From the NCBI RefSeq assembly GCF_965243865.1, contig NZ_OZ251603.1, positions 2,790,001 through 2,854,000 of the forward strand: a stretch of DNA of 64,000 nt. The letters are read 5' to 3'. Below, piece by piece: positions 1-8,975 of this stretch. Source of the stretch: Hyphomicrobium_A sp965243865. Its GTDB lineage: Bacteria; Pseudomonadota; Alphaproteobacteria; Rhizobiales; Hyphomicrobiaceae. Position 1 is the stretch's first letter. Each line of letters opens with the position of its first letter. The notes under the pieces are model-generated. The model saw only the letters and a program-made list of their open reading frames with translations. It searched no databases and was not told the origin of the DNA. Position numbers and translations under genes: made by a program.

Positions 1-1
1 A

Positions 2-1060
2 GCAAAGCGTAACAGCTGGCGCGCAGTCGTCGATGCCATCCCGACGGCCGCTCTGGCCCTCGATGCGGCTGGAACGCTGCTGCACCACAATCGCCTCGCT
101 GCCGAGATGTTCCCGAAGACCCGCGACGGCATGCCAATAAGCCAGGTATCGCGGAGCCCAGATCTGCTCGTTGCCGTCGATCAGGCGCTGTTTGCCGACG
201 AGGATCGTATCGACGTCGAGTTGATCGAGCGGGTGCCGGTCGAGCGCCGCATAGCCGCCACGGTATCGCGTCTTGCGGGTTCTTCTCGTCCCTCGGCACC
301 GCATGTGCTCGTCACCTTCCGCGACCTGACCGAGCAAGACCGCCTTGGCCAGATGCGCACTGACTTCGTCGCCAACGCCAGCCACGAGCTGCGCACCCCG
401 CTCGCCTCCTTGCGCGCCTTTGTCGAGACCCTTCAGGGCCCGGCGCGGGATGACGCCAACGCCCGCAAGCGCTTCCTGCAACTGATGGCCAGCCAGGCCG
501 AGCGCATGACCCGTCTGATCGACGATCTTCTTTCGCTCAGCCGTGTCGAGATGCGCGTTCACCTTCCGCCACGCGGCATCGTCGACCTCAATGAGACCGC
601 CGCTTACGTCTGCCAGTCGCTGGAGCCCGTCGCCGAGGCGGCCAAGGCCAAGGTGAACCTTGTTCGCGATGACGCACCTGCACGCATCCGCGCCGACCGC
701 GAGGAAATCGTCCAAGTCCTTCAGAATCTTATCCAGAACTCGATCAAGTATGGCCGCGAAGGCGGCGCCATCGAGGTCCGAGTCGGACGCGACGCCCCGC
801 GTAGCTCAGGCAGCACCAAAGTCTGGGTCAGCGTCACCGATGAGGGGCACGGCATCGCCCCTGAGCATCTGCCGCGCCTCACCGAGCGCTTTTACCGGGT
901 GAATGTCACCTCCAGCCGCGAGAAGGGCGGCACCGGGCTTGGCCTGGCCATCGTCAAGCACATCCTCAATCGCCATCGTGCCGAGTTGCGCATTGCCTCG
1001 CGCCTCGGCGTCGGCTCGACCTTCACCGCAATTTTCGACGAGCTGGGTGGAAATTCCTGA
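2..1060 (+). CDS. phoR: Phosphate regulon sensor histidine kinase PhoR (5' end cut by window edge)
   Basis: Membrane sensor kinase that phosphorylates PhoB when phosphate is scarce. The reading frame is open from base 2, so the N-terminal membrane part lies outside the window. What remains starts in a PAS-like domain (bases 17-330), then the dimerisation/phosphoacceptor box NASHELRTPLASL with the histidine codon at 383-385, then the HATPase domain with N box (QNLIQNSIKYG), G1 (DEGHGI) and G2 (GGTGLGLAI). It ends with TGA at 1058-1060, about 200 bases before pstS. The order phoR-pstSCAB-phoU-phoB is usual in Rhizobiales and supports PhoR over other kinases. An ATG at 107 is internal to the PAS domain and is not the start. 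Confidence 0.93.
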   Translation, partial: AKRNSWRAVVDAIPTAALALDAAGTLLHHNRLAAEMFPKTRDGMPISQVSRSPDLLVAVDQALFADEDRIDVELIERVPVERRIAATVSRLAGSSRPSAPHVLVTFRDLTEQDRLGQMRTDFVANASHELRTPLASLRAFVETLQGPARDDANARKRFLQLMASQAERMTRLIDDLLSLSRVEMRVHLPPRGIVDLNETAAYVCQSLEPVAEAAKAKVNLVRDDAPARIRADREEIVQVLQNLIQNSIKYGREGGAIEVRVGRDAPRSSGSTKVWVSVTDEGHGIAPEHLPRLTERFYRVNVTSSREKGGTGLGLAIVKHILNRHRAELRIASRLGVGSTFTAIFDELGGNS

Positions 1061-1125
1061 TCTGGGCCAAATCCGCTCCGAACCCCTGCGACATGCGCGC
1101 AAGTCTAGAATAAACAAACAAGTTC

Positions 1126-1143
1126 AAGGCATTAACCTGTCAC
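1126..1143 (+). promoter_or_regulatory. Candidate Pho box upstream of pstS
   Basis: Two 7-base half sites 11 bases apart: AAGGCAT (4 of 7 matches to CTGTCAT) and CTGTCAC (6 of 7), separated by TAAC. This is the spacing bound by phosphorylated PhoB. It lies about 120 bases before the pstS start, between phoR and pstS. The first half is weak, so this is a candidate only. Confidence 0.4.
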
Positions 1144-1200
1144 TAAAGTATAGCTGCATTGGTCTATCTAAGCCCCACGGCGCAAGGGCGCCGGGCGGGG

Positions 1201-1247
1201 GGAGGTTACGAGGTGCGGGTAGGCCGCACGCCCCGTTAGTCACCTCC
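1201..1247 (+). promoter_or_regulatory. Structured leader hairpin upstream of pstS
   Basis: The outer arms 1201-1209 and 1239-1247 (GGAGGTTAC / GTCACCTCC) pair with one mismatch. Inside, GTGCGG (1213-1218) pairs with CCGCAC (1224-1229). The structure ends a few bases before the pstS Shine-Dalgarno stretch (CAGGAG near 1253-1258). It has no T-tract, so an mRNA-stability or translation role is more likely than termination. The role is inference. Confidence 0.45.
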
Positions 1248-1264
1248 AGGATCAGGAGATCAGT

Positions 1265-2320
1265 GTGAGCAACAAGCTTATCGCCATGACGGCCGCGGCG
1301 GCCGTCGTTGGCTCGTTCGCGTTCGCCGGCGCTGCCGTCGCCCGCGACCAGATTCGCATTGTCGGATCGTCGACGGTTTACCCCTTCACCACCGCGGTTG
1401 CTGAGCAGTTTGGCAAGTCTGGCGCCGGCAAGACCCCGGTCGTCGAGTCGACGGGCACCGGCGGCGGCATGAAGCTGTTCTGCGCTGGCGTTGGCGAGGC
1501 TAACCCCGACATCACGAACGCCTCGCGCGCCATCAAGAAGGGCGAGTTCGAGGACTGCCAGAAGAACGGCGTCAAGGACATCGTCGAGATCAAGGTTGGC
1601 ATCGACGGTCTGACCATTGCTCAGTCGAAGAACGGCGCTGACACCAACCTCACCCGTCAGCAGGTGTTCCAGGCTCTTGCCGAGCAGGTTCCGGATAAGG
1701 ACGGCAAGCTGATCCCGAACCCCTACAAGAAGTGGTCGGACATTGACCCCTCGCTCCCCGACGTGAAGATCGAGGTTCTCGGCCCGCCCCCGACCTCTGG
1801 CACGCGCGACTCCTTCCATGAGCTGTTCATGGAAAAGGGCGCCGAGGCTTTCCCGGCTCTTAAGGCTCTCAAGAAGGCCGACTCCAAGGCATTCGACAAG
1901 GTGTGGAAGTCGATCCGTAAGGACGGCGCCTATGTCGAAGCTGGCGAAAACGACAACGTGATCGTTCAGAAGCTCGAAGCCAACAAGGACGCATACGGCA
2001 TCTTCGGTTATTCGTTCCTGGAAGAGAATGGCGCCAACCTCAAGGGCGTGTCGATCGAGGGTGTTGAGCCTGAGTATGACGCGATCTCGGCTGGCAAGTA
2101 CAAGGGCGCCCGTCCGCTCTTCATCTACGTGAAGAAGCAGCACGTCGGCGTTGTCCCTGGTATGGACAAGTTCGTCGCGGAGTACGTCTCCGAGAAGGCG
2201 ATGTCGAAGGACGGCTACCTTGCTCGCAAGGGCCTCGTTGCTCTTCCCAAGGAAGAAGCTGACAAGGTTCGCGAATCGGCGCTCGGCATGAAGACGCTGT
2301 CGGCTGACCTCGTGAACTAA
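1265..2320 (+). CDS. pstS: Periplasmic phosphate-binding protein PstS
   Basis: High-affinity phosphate receptor that delivers phosphate to the PstCAB importer. The GTG start at 1265 follows a CAGGAG ribosome site 6 bases upstream. The product has 351 residues: a Sec signal peptide (residues 1-26, ending AAVA), then the family pattern RIVGSSTVYPFT near the N terminus, a TGTGGGMKLFC segment, and SGTRDSF, which corresponds to the phosphate-contacting SGT loop. The length and pattern fit the alphaproteobacterial PstS/SphX-like group. A strong hairpin directly after the stop separates it from pstC, so pstS mRNA may be more abundant than the rest of the operon. Confidence 0.96.
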   Translation: MSNKLIAMTAAAAVVGSFAFAGAAVARDQIRIVGSSTVYPFTTAVAEQFGKSGAGKTPVVESTGTGGGMKLFCAGVGEANPDITNASRAIKKGEFEDCQKNGVKDIVEIKVGIDGLTIAQSKNGADTNLTRQQVFQALAEQVPDKDGKLIPNPYKKWSDIDPSLPDVKIEVLGPPPTSGTRDSFHELFMEKGAEAFPALKALKKADSKAFDKVWKSIRKDGAYVEAGENDNVIVQKLEANKDAYGIFGYSFLEENGANLKGVSIEGVEPEYDAISAGKYKGARPLFIYVKKQHVGVVPGMDKFVAEYVSEKAMSKDGYLARKGLVALPKEEADKVRESALGMKTLSADLVN

Positions 2321-2328
2321 GCTTGAGT

Positions 2329-2365
2329 GAAGGTCACCGCTGGAGAATATTCAGCGGTGGCCTTC
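2329..2365 (+). terminator. Intercistronic hairpin between pstS and pstC
   Basis: Arms 2329-2342 and 2352-2365 form a 14-pair stem (one G-T pair) around a 9-base A/T-rich loop, followed by TTTCA. The T-tract is short, so it probably acts as a partial terminator or as a 3' stabiliser of the pstS message rather than a full stop. Confidence 0.6.
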
Positions 2366-2433
2366 TTTCACTCGCACTACGCTACACTTAGAAAGTCCGT
2401 CGCTGCGCCCTAACGGCTAAGAAGCGAGTTGAC

Positions 2434-3825
2434 ATGTCCGGCTACTATTTTGTCACGATGGCGGTTTTGGTCCTGATCGCCTTCTTCGTTTCCCGCTCCC
2501 AGGCGGGGAGATTGATTAAGGGCGGCGCTGGACAACTGCATTCATTGCCGAACTACCATGGACTTTTTGCAGCTTCGGCGGTGTTCGTGCCGATGTTACT
2601 CATCTATGTCGTCGGCGTACCGCTGCTGGAAAAATTTGCCCAGGCGCAGGCGCTGTCGTTCTTTGGTGCGGAGACCGCGAGCGACGCTTTACATCGAGGC
2701 GCAACGCTCCGAGACATCCACAACCTCGTTGCCGGCCAGTACTCCGGCGCGCCATCGGACTCACTCGTTGAAGCCGCGCGCAGCATGAAGTCCACGCTCT
2801 GGTGGGGTAACGCGCTCCTCTTCGGCGGAGGAGTCCTTGTGGCTCTGGTTGCCATCGGCCTCAGTCTGGGACGAGTCAGTGTCGCGTTCAGAGCGCGCAA
2901 TTACTTCGAGCGTCTGGTCGTTCTGGTTCTCCTGTTGTGCGCGGCCGTCGCCGTACTGACGACGATCGGCATCGTGTTTTCGGTGCTCTACGAGACGATC
3001 CGCTTCTTCTTCGACCCGAGTCTCAAGGGCCGCCCGACCGTCACTGAATTCTTGTTCGGCACAGAGTGGAACCCGCAGGCCGCGATGCGCGCTGATCAGG
3101 GTGACATCAAGACTGCCTATGGCTTCATTCCGCTCCTGACTGGCACACTTCTGATCACGCTCATCGCAATTCTCGTTGCCGGTCCTCTGGGTCTGTTCTC
3201 CGCAGTCTACCTTTCTGAGTACGCGACCGCGCGGTTCCGTGCCTGGGCGAAGCCGATACTAGAGATCTTGGCCGGCATCCCAACTGTGGTCCTGGGCTTC
3301 TTCGCTGCTCTGACCGTCGCCCCCCTGATCCGCGGATGGGGCGCATATTTCGGCTTGGACGTTGCTTCGGAATCGGCCCTCGCGGCCGGCCTCGTGATGG
3401 GGATGATGATCATCCCATTCATCTCGTCTCTATCCGATGACGTGATCAACGCTGTGCCCCAGTCTCTTCGCGATGGTGCCTACGCCATGGGGGCGACGAA
3501 ATCGGAAACGATCAAGCAGGTGGTCCTTCCCGCCGCTCTGCCCGGTATCGTTTCGGCCTTCATGCTCGCGATCAGTCGAGCCATCGGTGAGACCATGATC
3601 GTAGTCATGGCTGCGGGCTTGGCTGCGAACCTCACATTCAACCCGCTTGAGGCGGTGACGACCATCACCGTCCAGATCAAGACCATTCTCGTTGGCGATC
3701 AGGAATTCGACAGCGCCAAGACACTGGCAGCCTTCGCTCTAGGCTTCGTACTCTTCTTCGTCACACTGGTTTTCAACATCATCGCCTTGGTAATCGTTCG
3801 TAGGTATCGAGAGGAATATGACTGA
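2434..3825 (+). CDS. pstC: Phosphate ABC transporter permease PstC
   Basis: Inner-membrane channel subunit of the Pst importer. It has 463 residues, longer than the roughly 320-residue enterobacterial protein. The extra length is an N-terminal part with several TM segments (residues 2-18, 43-65, 126-150, 160-190) and an extracytoplasmic loop. The C-terminal half is the MetI-type permease domain, with the EAA-like coupling loop GAYAMGATKSETIKQVVLP and the usual PstC block SRAIGETMIVVMAAG. The ATG at 2434 is used. The gene overlaps pstA by 8 bases, so the two are translationally linked. Confidence 0.95.
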   Translation: MSGYYFVTMAVLVLIAFFVSRSQAGRLIKGGAGQLHSLPNYHGLFAASAVFVPMLLIYVVGVPLLEKFAQAQALSFFGAETASDALHRGATLRDIHNLVAGQYSGAPSDSLVEAARSMKSTLWWGNALLFGGGVLVALVAIGLSLGRVSVAFRARNYFERLVVLVLLLCAAVAVLTTIGIVFSVLYETIRFFFDPSLKGRPTVTEFLFGTEWNPQAAMRADQGDIKTAYGFIPLLTGTLLITLIAILVAGPLGLFSAVYLSEYATARFRAWAKPILEILAGIPTVVLGFFAALTVAPLIRGWGAYFGLDVASESALAAGLVMGMMIIPFISSLSDDVINAVPQSLRDGAYAMGATKSETIKQVVLPAALPGIVSAFMLAISRAIGETMIVVMAAGLAANLTFNPLEAVTTITVQIKTILVGDQEFDSAKTLAAFALGFVLFFVTLVFNIIALVIVRRYREEYD

Positions 3826-5551
3826 TATCACCGCCTCAGATGCCGCACGCATGCGGCGGGTCGATGTGACTTCGTCGGCCGCAAAGGCCCGAATTCGAGC
3901 CCGTTACCGCCGTGAGGCGCGCTTCAAGCTGTATGGTCTTGCTGCGCTTTCGCTCGCCGCCGTCTTTGTGGTGGTGCTCATTGGTGACGTTCTCAGCCGC
4001 GGGTTGCCTGCCTTCTGGCAGTATTCGCTCGTGCTTGACGTGCACGTCGATCCCGCCGCCGTTTCGTCTGGCGGCAAGGTCGACGAGGCCAGCATTCGCT
4101 CGGCTGACTATTATCCGCTGACAAAAGCCTCGCTGGAATCGATGTTCCCTGGCGAATTGAGCCGTAAGGCCCAGAAGCAGCTGGTCCGCCTTGTGAGCAC
4201 AGACGCCGCGATGCCGCTGCGCGACGAGCTGGTCGCGAATCCAAGTCTCGTCGGCACGACGGTCAAAACACGTCTGATTCTTTCGGCCACTTCTGACCTC
4301 TACTATAAGGGCGCAGGTACACCGATCGAGTCTCGCGAGATGCGCGGAATTGCGACTCCGAGCGGGACGTCGGGTGAGATCACTGTGCTAACCTCGGCCA
4401 ATGATTTCGCCGATGCACTGGTCCACTTGAAGCAGCGGCTCGCCGAGCAGGCCAGAAGCCTGCGCGCAGAAGCAGATCGACTTGAGTTGTTTGCTGGCGA
4501 TTCGATAACCGCGAAGGTCAAAGCTCTCCGCGATGAGGCTGCGAAACTGCAGCAGCGTGTGGACCAGCCGAAAGTCGAAGAAGAACTCGACAACAAGATG
4601 CCGAGCCTGCTGATCGCCATCGATGGCGGCCTAATGAAGATCACCAAGCTCAGTGACGTGTCGGCCACCGGCACCGTGCTGCTTCCGCTGCAGTCCACGG
4701 ATGAGGCGAAGCCTGGCACCTGGCAGCTCGTCACCTACGAGACGCCTGAGAGCAACCGCAAGGTGACGGACCAGGATGTCGCCTTCTTGGAACGCTTCAA
4801 GCAGCTTGGCCACGTCGAACGGTCCTTCAACTGGACTTTCCTCACGGCTGGCGACAGCCGCGAGCCGGAACTCGCCGGCATCCGAGGTGCGCTCGTCGGC
4901 ACGGCACTAACGCTTGTCGTTACGCTCGTCCTCTGCCTGCCGATCGGCGTCATGGCGGCGATCTATCTTGAGGAATTTGCGCCCAAGGGCAGGCTTACCG
5001 ACATCATTGAAGTGAACATCAATAACCTTGCGGCCGTTCCCTCGATCGTTTTCGGTCTGCTTGGTTTGGCGGTATTCCTCAACTTCTTCGGTATGCCGCG
5101 ATCCGCCCCGTTGGTCGGCGGCATCACGCTTGGGCTTCTCGTCCTTCCGACGATCATCATCGCCTCGCGCGCTGCGCTCAAAGCAGTGCCGCCATCGATC
5201 AAAGAGGCTGCGTTGGGCGTCGGCGCCTCGCATCAACAGGCGATCTTCCATCATGTACTTCCACTAGCGATGCCCGGCATCATGACAGGTACGATCATCG
5301 GCATGGCGCACGCCCTCGGCGAGACGGCGCCCCTCCTGATGATTGGCATGATCGCCTTCATCGTTGATATTCCTCATGGCTTTACAGATGCTGCCACCGT
5401 GTTGCCGGTCCAGATCTATCTCTGGTCGGATCTGCCTGAAGTAGCATTCAAGTCCAAGACGGCAGCGGCAATCATCGTGCTGCTGATGTTCCTGTTCGTG
5501 ATGAATGGCGCCGCGATCTGGCTGCGCAAAAGATTCGAGAGACGTTGGTAA
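3818..5551 (+). CDS. pstA: Phosphate ABC transporter permease PstA with large extracytoplasmic insert
   Basis: Second channel subunit of PstCAB. It has 577 residues, against about 300 in E. coli and about 430 in many rhizobia. After a basic cytoplasmic start and TM1 (about residues 39-60) comes an extracytoplasmic region of nearly 300 residues containing a probable coiled coil (about 200-250, rich in Leu, Glu, Ala and Arg). The MetI-type permease domain follows (about 355-570), with NNLAAVPSIVFGLLG and the coupling loop EAALGVGASHQQAIFHHVLP. It overlaps pstC by 8 bases and ends about 23 bases before the pstB ATG. The insert resembles an enlarged DUF3333-type region; its function is unknown. 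Confidence 0.94.
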   Translation: MTDITASDAARMRRVDVTSSAAKARIRARYRREARFKLYGLAALSLAAVFVVVLIGDVLSRGLPAFWQYSLVLDVHVDPAAVSSGGKVDEASIRSADYYPLTKASLESMFPGELSRKAQKQLVRLVSTDAAMPLRDELVANPSLVGTTVKTRLILSATSDLYYKGAGTPIESREMRGIATPSGTSGEITVLTSANDFADALVHLKQRLAEQARSLRAEADRLELFAGDSITAKVKALRDEAAKLQQRVDQPKVEEELDNKMPSLLIAIDGGLMKITKLSDVSATGTVLLPLQSTDEAKPGTWQLVTYETPESNRKVTDQDVAFLERFKQLGHVERSFNWTFLTAGDSREPELAGIRGALVGTALTLVVTLVLCLPIGVMAAIYLEEFAPKGRLTDIIEVNINNLAAVPSIVFGLLGLAVFLNFFGMPRSAPLVGGITLGLLVLPTIIIASRAALKAVPPSIKEAALGVGASHQQAIFHHVLPLAMPGIMTGTIIGMAHALGETAPLLMIGMIAFIVDIPHGFTDAATVLPVQIYLWSDLPEVAFKSKTAAAIIVLLMFLFVMNGAAIWLRKRFERRW

Positions 5552-5574
5552 GAAGTTCAACAACCGAGGCACTC

Positions 5575-6396
5575 ATGCATACCCTGGTCGACAAGCACGC
5601 CGACGCGGTCGTGCACGCTAACTTGGCTGCTGGACTTTCGAACCCGAAAGTCAGCGCTAAGGACGTAAACGTATACTACGGCGAGAAGCGCGCGCTGATG
5701 GACGTATCGGTCGACATCCCCGATCGCGGCGTCATGTCTTTCATCGGCCCCTCTGGCTGCGGCAAGTCCACGTTCCTGCGCTGCATCAATCGCATGAACG
5801 ACACCATTCCGATTTGCCGCGTGACGGGCAAGATCACCATCGACAACCAGGACATCTACGACCCGAAGCTCGACGTTGTGCAGCTTCGAGCTCGCGTCGG
5901 CATGGTGTTCCAGAAGCCGAACCCGTTTCCCAAGTCGATCTACGAGAACGTCGCTTACGGTCCGCGCATTCACGGCCTTAGCCACTCCAAGGCCGACCTC
6001 GACGAAATCGTGCAGTCGAGCCTGGAGAAGGCTGGCCTGTGGAAGGAGGTTAAGGACCGCTTGAATGAGAGCGGCACGGGTATGTCCGGCGGTCAGCAGC
6101 AGCGCCTTTGCATTGCGCGCGCCATCGCCGTCAATCCTGAGGTGATCCTCATGGACGAGCCGTGCTCCGCCCTCGACCCGATCGCCACGGCCAGGATCGA
6201 AGAGCTGATCGACGAGTTGCGCAAAAATTTCTGCATCATCATCGTCACCCACTCGATGCAGCAGGCGGCTCGCGTTTCCCAGCGTACGGCGTTCTTCCAC
6301 CTCGGCACCCTTGTCGAAGAGGGACCCACCACCGAGATCTTCACGAACCCCAAGGACAAGCGCACGCAGGACTACATCACAGGGCGATTTGGCTGA
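5575..6396 (+). CDS. pstB: Phosphate ABC transporter ATPase PstB
   Basis: Cytoplasmic ATPase that powers PstSCAB uptake and takes part in PhoR signalling through PhoU. The ATG at 5575 (GAGG about 7 bases upstream, 273 residues) is preferred over an in-frame TTG at 5545 that would overlap pstA. Walker A is GPSGCGKST (residues 58-66), the Q-loop FQKPNPFP is typical of PstB, the ABC signature is SGGQQQR (171-177), Walker B is ILMDEPCSALD, and the switch histidine is in VTHSM. All catalytic elements are intact. Confidence 0.96.
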   Translation: MHTLVDKHADAVVHANLAAGLSNPKVSAKDVNVYYGEKRALMDVSVDIPDRGVMSFIGPSGCGKSTFLRCINRMNDTIPICRVTGKITIDNQDIYDPKLDVVQLRARVGMVFQKPNPFPKSIYENVAYGPRIHGLSHSKADLDEIVQSSLEKAGLWKEVKDRLNESGTGMSGGQQQRLCIARAIAVNPEVILMDEPCSALDPIATARIEELIDELRKNFCIIIVTHSMQQAARVSQRTAFFHLGTLVEEGPTTEIFTNPKDKRTQDYITGRFG

Positions 6397-6485
6397 TGCT
6401 ACGCGCATTCCTCCCCTTCGGCCGCCAGCCGGCCGCAACACCAACACAACCAGCCCGAGCCCCCCGTCCGGCAGGAGAAGCCCCT

Positions 6486-7196
6486 ATGAACGAGCACACC
6501 GTAAAATCATACGAAGAAGAGCTGGCGCTGCTCGACAAGAAGATCGCGCAGATGGGCGGCATGGCTGAGCAGCTGCTCGGCCAGTCCCTCGGCGCGCTTG
6601 AGCGTCGCGATCCCCAGCTCGCCGAGGATGTCGTCCTCGCCGACAAGCAGATCGACACTCTCGAGCGCGACATCGAGGAGCAGGTCATCTCCATGATCGC
6701 CCGTCGTCAGCCGATGGCCGACGACCTGCGCCACATCATGGGCGCGCTGCGCATCACCACCGACCTCGAGCGCATCGGCGATCTCGCTAAGAACATCGCT
6801 AAGCGTGCATTGGCGATCGCCGATGAATCGCACCCCAAGCCGCTCATGTCCGGCATCCGCCACATGGTGGAGCTGGCCCTGCATCAGCTCAAAGAGGTGC
6901 TCGACGCCTACGCCGAGCGCGACGCCGACAAGGCGCTCAGCGTCTGGCGCAACGACGCCGAGATTGACGCGATGTACAACTCGCTGTTCCGCGAGCTGCT
7001 CACCTACATGATGGAAGATCCGCGCAACATCGGCATCTCCACGCACCTGCTCTTCGGCGCCAAGAACATCGAGCGCGTCGGCGACCACACCACCAACATC
7101 GCCGAGACGGTCCACTTCCTCGTGCGCGGCTTCAACATCGCCGACGACCGCCCGAAGGACGATCAGACCAGCTCGACGCTGATCTCAGGCACTTGA
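6486..7196 (+). CDS. phoU: Phosphate signalling protein PhoU
   Basis: Metal-binding helical protein that links the Pst transporter to PhoR and switches the regulon off when phosphate is plentiful. The ATG at 6486 has AGGAGA about 9 bases upstream and gives 236 residues, the usual PhoU size. A longer open frame reaching back into pstB is an artefact. The two three-helix-bundle halves each carry the PhoU metal motif: ITTDLERIGDLAKNIAKRA and the later FGAKNIERVGDHTTNIAE. It sits between pstB and phoB in the same operon. Confidence 0.95.
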   Translation: MNEHTVKSYEEELALLDKKIAQMGGMAEQLLGQSLGALERRDPQLAEDVVLADKQIDTLERDIEEQVISMIARRQPMADDLRHIMGALRITTDLERIGDLAKNIAKRALAIADESHPKPLMSGIRHMVELALHQLKEVLDAYAERDADKALSVWRNDAEIDAMYNSLFRELLTYMMEDPRNIGISTHLLFGAKNIERVGDHTTNIAETVHFLVRGFNIADDRPKDDQTSSTLISGT

Positions 7197-7217
7197 GGAT
7201 GAGGCAGGACGACACGA

Positions 7218-7904
7218 ATGTCCGCTAAGGTTCTCATTGTCGAGGATGAAGCGCCGCTCGCCGAGATGCTGCGCTACAACCTCGAGTCCGAGGGCTTCCG
7301 CGTTTCCCATGCGGAGACCGGCGAGGAAGCGCTGATCCTTCTCGACGAGGATCGGCCCGACCTCGTCGTCCTCGATTGGATGCTGCCAGGCGTCTCCGGC
7401 ATCGAGCTTTGCCGGCGCCTGCGCTCCAAGCCGGATTCGCGCAACGTGCCGATCCTGATGCTGACGGCGCGCGGCGAGGAGAGCGACCGCATCCGCGGCC
7501 TCTCCACCGGCGCCGACGACTATGTCGTGAAGCCCTTCTCCCTCCCGGAGCTGATGGCGCGCGTGAAAGCCATCCTGCGCCGCACATCGCCCGATCGCGT
7601 CGCCGAGGTGATCAAGATCGGCGATATCGAGCTCGATCGCGCGGCCCATCGCGTCACCCGCGGCTTGCGTCAGGTTCGTCTCGGACCCACCGAGTTCCGT
7701 CTGCTCGAATTCCTGATGGAAAGCTCTGGCCGCGTCCTGTCGCGCACGCAGCTGCTCGATGGCGTATGGGGCCGCGATGCCTTTGTCGATGAACGCACCG
7801 TCGACGTGCACATCGGCCGCCTCCGCAAGGCGCTGATCCGCGGCAACGAGCGCGACCCGATCCGTACGGTGCGCTCCGCCGGCTACGTCTTCGGCGACGC
7901 CTAA
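7218..7904 (+). CDS. phoB: Phosphate regulon response regulator PhoB
   Basis: DNA-binding activator of phosphate-starvation genes, phosphorylated by PhoR. It has 228 residues. The receiver domain has the acidic pair D10/E11, phospho-acceptor D53 (VVLDWMLPG), T83 and K105. The C-terminal OmpR-type winged helix (about 130-226) has the recognition-helix region DERTVDVHIGRLRKAL and ends RTVRSAGYVF. It starts 21 bases after the phoU stop and is the last gene of the phosphate locus. Confidence 0.96.
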   Translation: MSAKVLIVEDEAPLAEMLRYNLESEGFRVSHAETGEEALILLDEDRPDLVVLDWMLPGVSGIELCRRLRSKPDSRNVPILMLTARGEESDRIRGLSTGADDYVVKPFSLPELMARVKAILRRTSPDRVAEVIKIGDIELDRAAHRVTRGLRQVRLGPTEFRLLEFLMESSGRVLSRTQLLDGVWGRDAFVDERTVDVHIGRLRKALIRGNERDPIRTVRSAGYVFGDA

Positions 7905-7927
7905 AGCCGCGGCCAGCTGGGCTCACG

Positions 7928-8926
7928 ATGCTCGTAAAGTCGCTAGATGATGTTATCGCGCTATTTCTAAGGTTCTCGCAGAGCAGCGAGCATTTGGCAG
8001 GCGTGGATGAAGCCTTCGTTCGCCGGACGCTGGCGGAATGGCCAAAGCGCAATAGCATTGCACTTACTGCTGCTCCCGACTTGCTTCGGTTGGATGCGGG
8101 CGCGTCGAGCTATTTCGGCGGGCGCCCGACGTTGCCGAACGACGTCACCTGGCCCAAGGCAGTAGCCCCTGACGGCAGCGAGCGATCCATGGTTTTCCTT
8201 GGGCAAATTTCGTGCGGCGAGTTCGCCGTGCATTCCTGCGTGGAAGGCTTGCCGCGCGAAGGCTTCCTGTTCCTGTTCTTGGCTTGGGACTGCGAATGGG
8301 GTCTCCTAAGACCTAGTTGCAGGGTTCTGCATTCCACGGGCGATCTCGACGCTCGGCCGCGCGCACTGCCCGAGGATGTTCTCGCCCCCCGCCAATTCAT
8401 GCATCACAGCGGACAATCCAAGTTTGATTTCAAGCCGCAGCCGGGCGACGATGATCTCAGATGCTACCCTCGACGGCGCATCAACTTCATCCCCTTCGCG
8501 TCGCTGTTTCGTGACCACGTCACCGTTGTTGACACGCGCGATAGGGCCCAGAAAGAATTTCTCTCTCAATGGACCGAGTTCGCGACCGATTTTGAGATTG
8601 CGCAGCTGGCGCCATGGTTGGGGATTGCGGGCTGGCACATCCGTGCTTTTGGTCTCGCGGATCCCGCCTCCGATCCCGTTCCGGCGATACACCAGTTGCT
8701 GGGATTTCCGTGTACGTCGTCGACGGATCAGCTGGGGCACTTGCTGGCCAGAGCGGGAAAGGGGCCTGCAGGTGTGGCAACCGCCGACAGTTGGATCACG
8801 CTTGCGCAGTTAAGAAGCGATGAGCTCATGGACTGGGATTGGAATGGCCATCTTGAGCTGCGGATTCCGGAAGCGTCGCTCTTGGCCGGGGCATTCGATG
8901 ACGCTGTGGCGCACCAGATCACGTAA
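7928..8926 (+). CDS. YwqG/DUF1963 family protein
   Basis: The 332-residue soluble protein has the pattern of DUF1963 (B. subtilis YwqG): SYFGGRPTLPNDVTWP followed by MVFLGQISCGEF, then a beta-rich region and a late segment with a short Asp/Trp-rich patch (MDWDWNGHLELRIPE). No signal peptide or membrane segment is visible. The family has a known fold but no established biochemical role. It starts 23 bases after phoB and may be read through from it, though no functional link to phosphate is known. It ends at a bidirectional terminator shared with convergent gcrA. Confidence 0.75.
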   Translation: MLVKSLDDVIALFLRFSQSSEHLAGVDEAFVRRTLAEWPKRNSIALTAAPDLLRLDAGASSYFGGRPTLPNDVTWPKAVAPDGSERSMVFLGQISCGEFAVHSCVEGLPREGFLFLFLAWDCEWGLLRPSCRVLHSTGDLDARPRALPEDVLAPRQFMHHSGQSKFDFKPQPGDDDLRCYPRRRINFIPFASLFRDHVTVVDTRDRAQKEFLSQWTEFATDFEIAQLAPWLGIAGWHIRAFGLADPASDPVPAIHQLLGFPCTSSTDQLGHLLARAGKGPAGVATADSWITLAQLRSDELMDWDWNGHLELRIPEASLLAGAFDDAVAHQIT

Positions 8927-8975
8927 GTTGCGCGCGCGACGCAACCCGCACCGTGCGCTTTACGCGCAAAAAAGA

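Noticed and set aside
1124..2143. 339-codon minus-strand frame opposite pstS
   Set aside because: Antisense shadow of pstS; the product has no family features.
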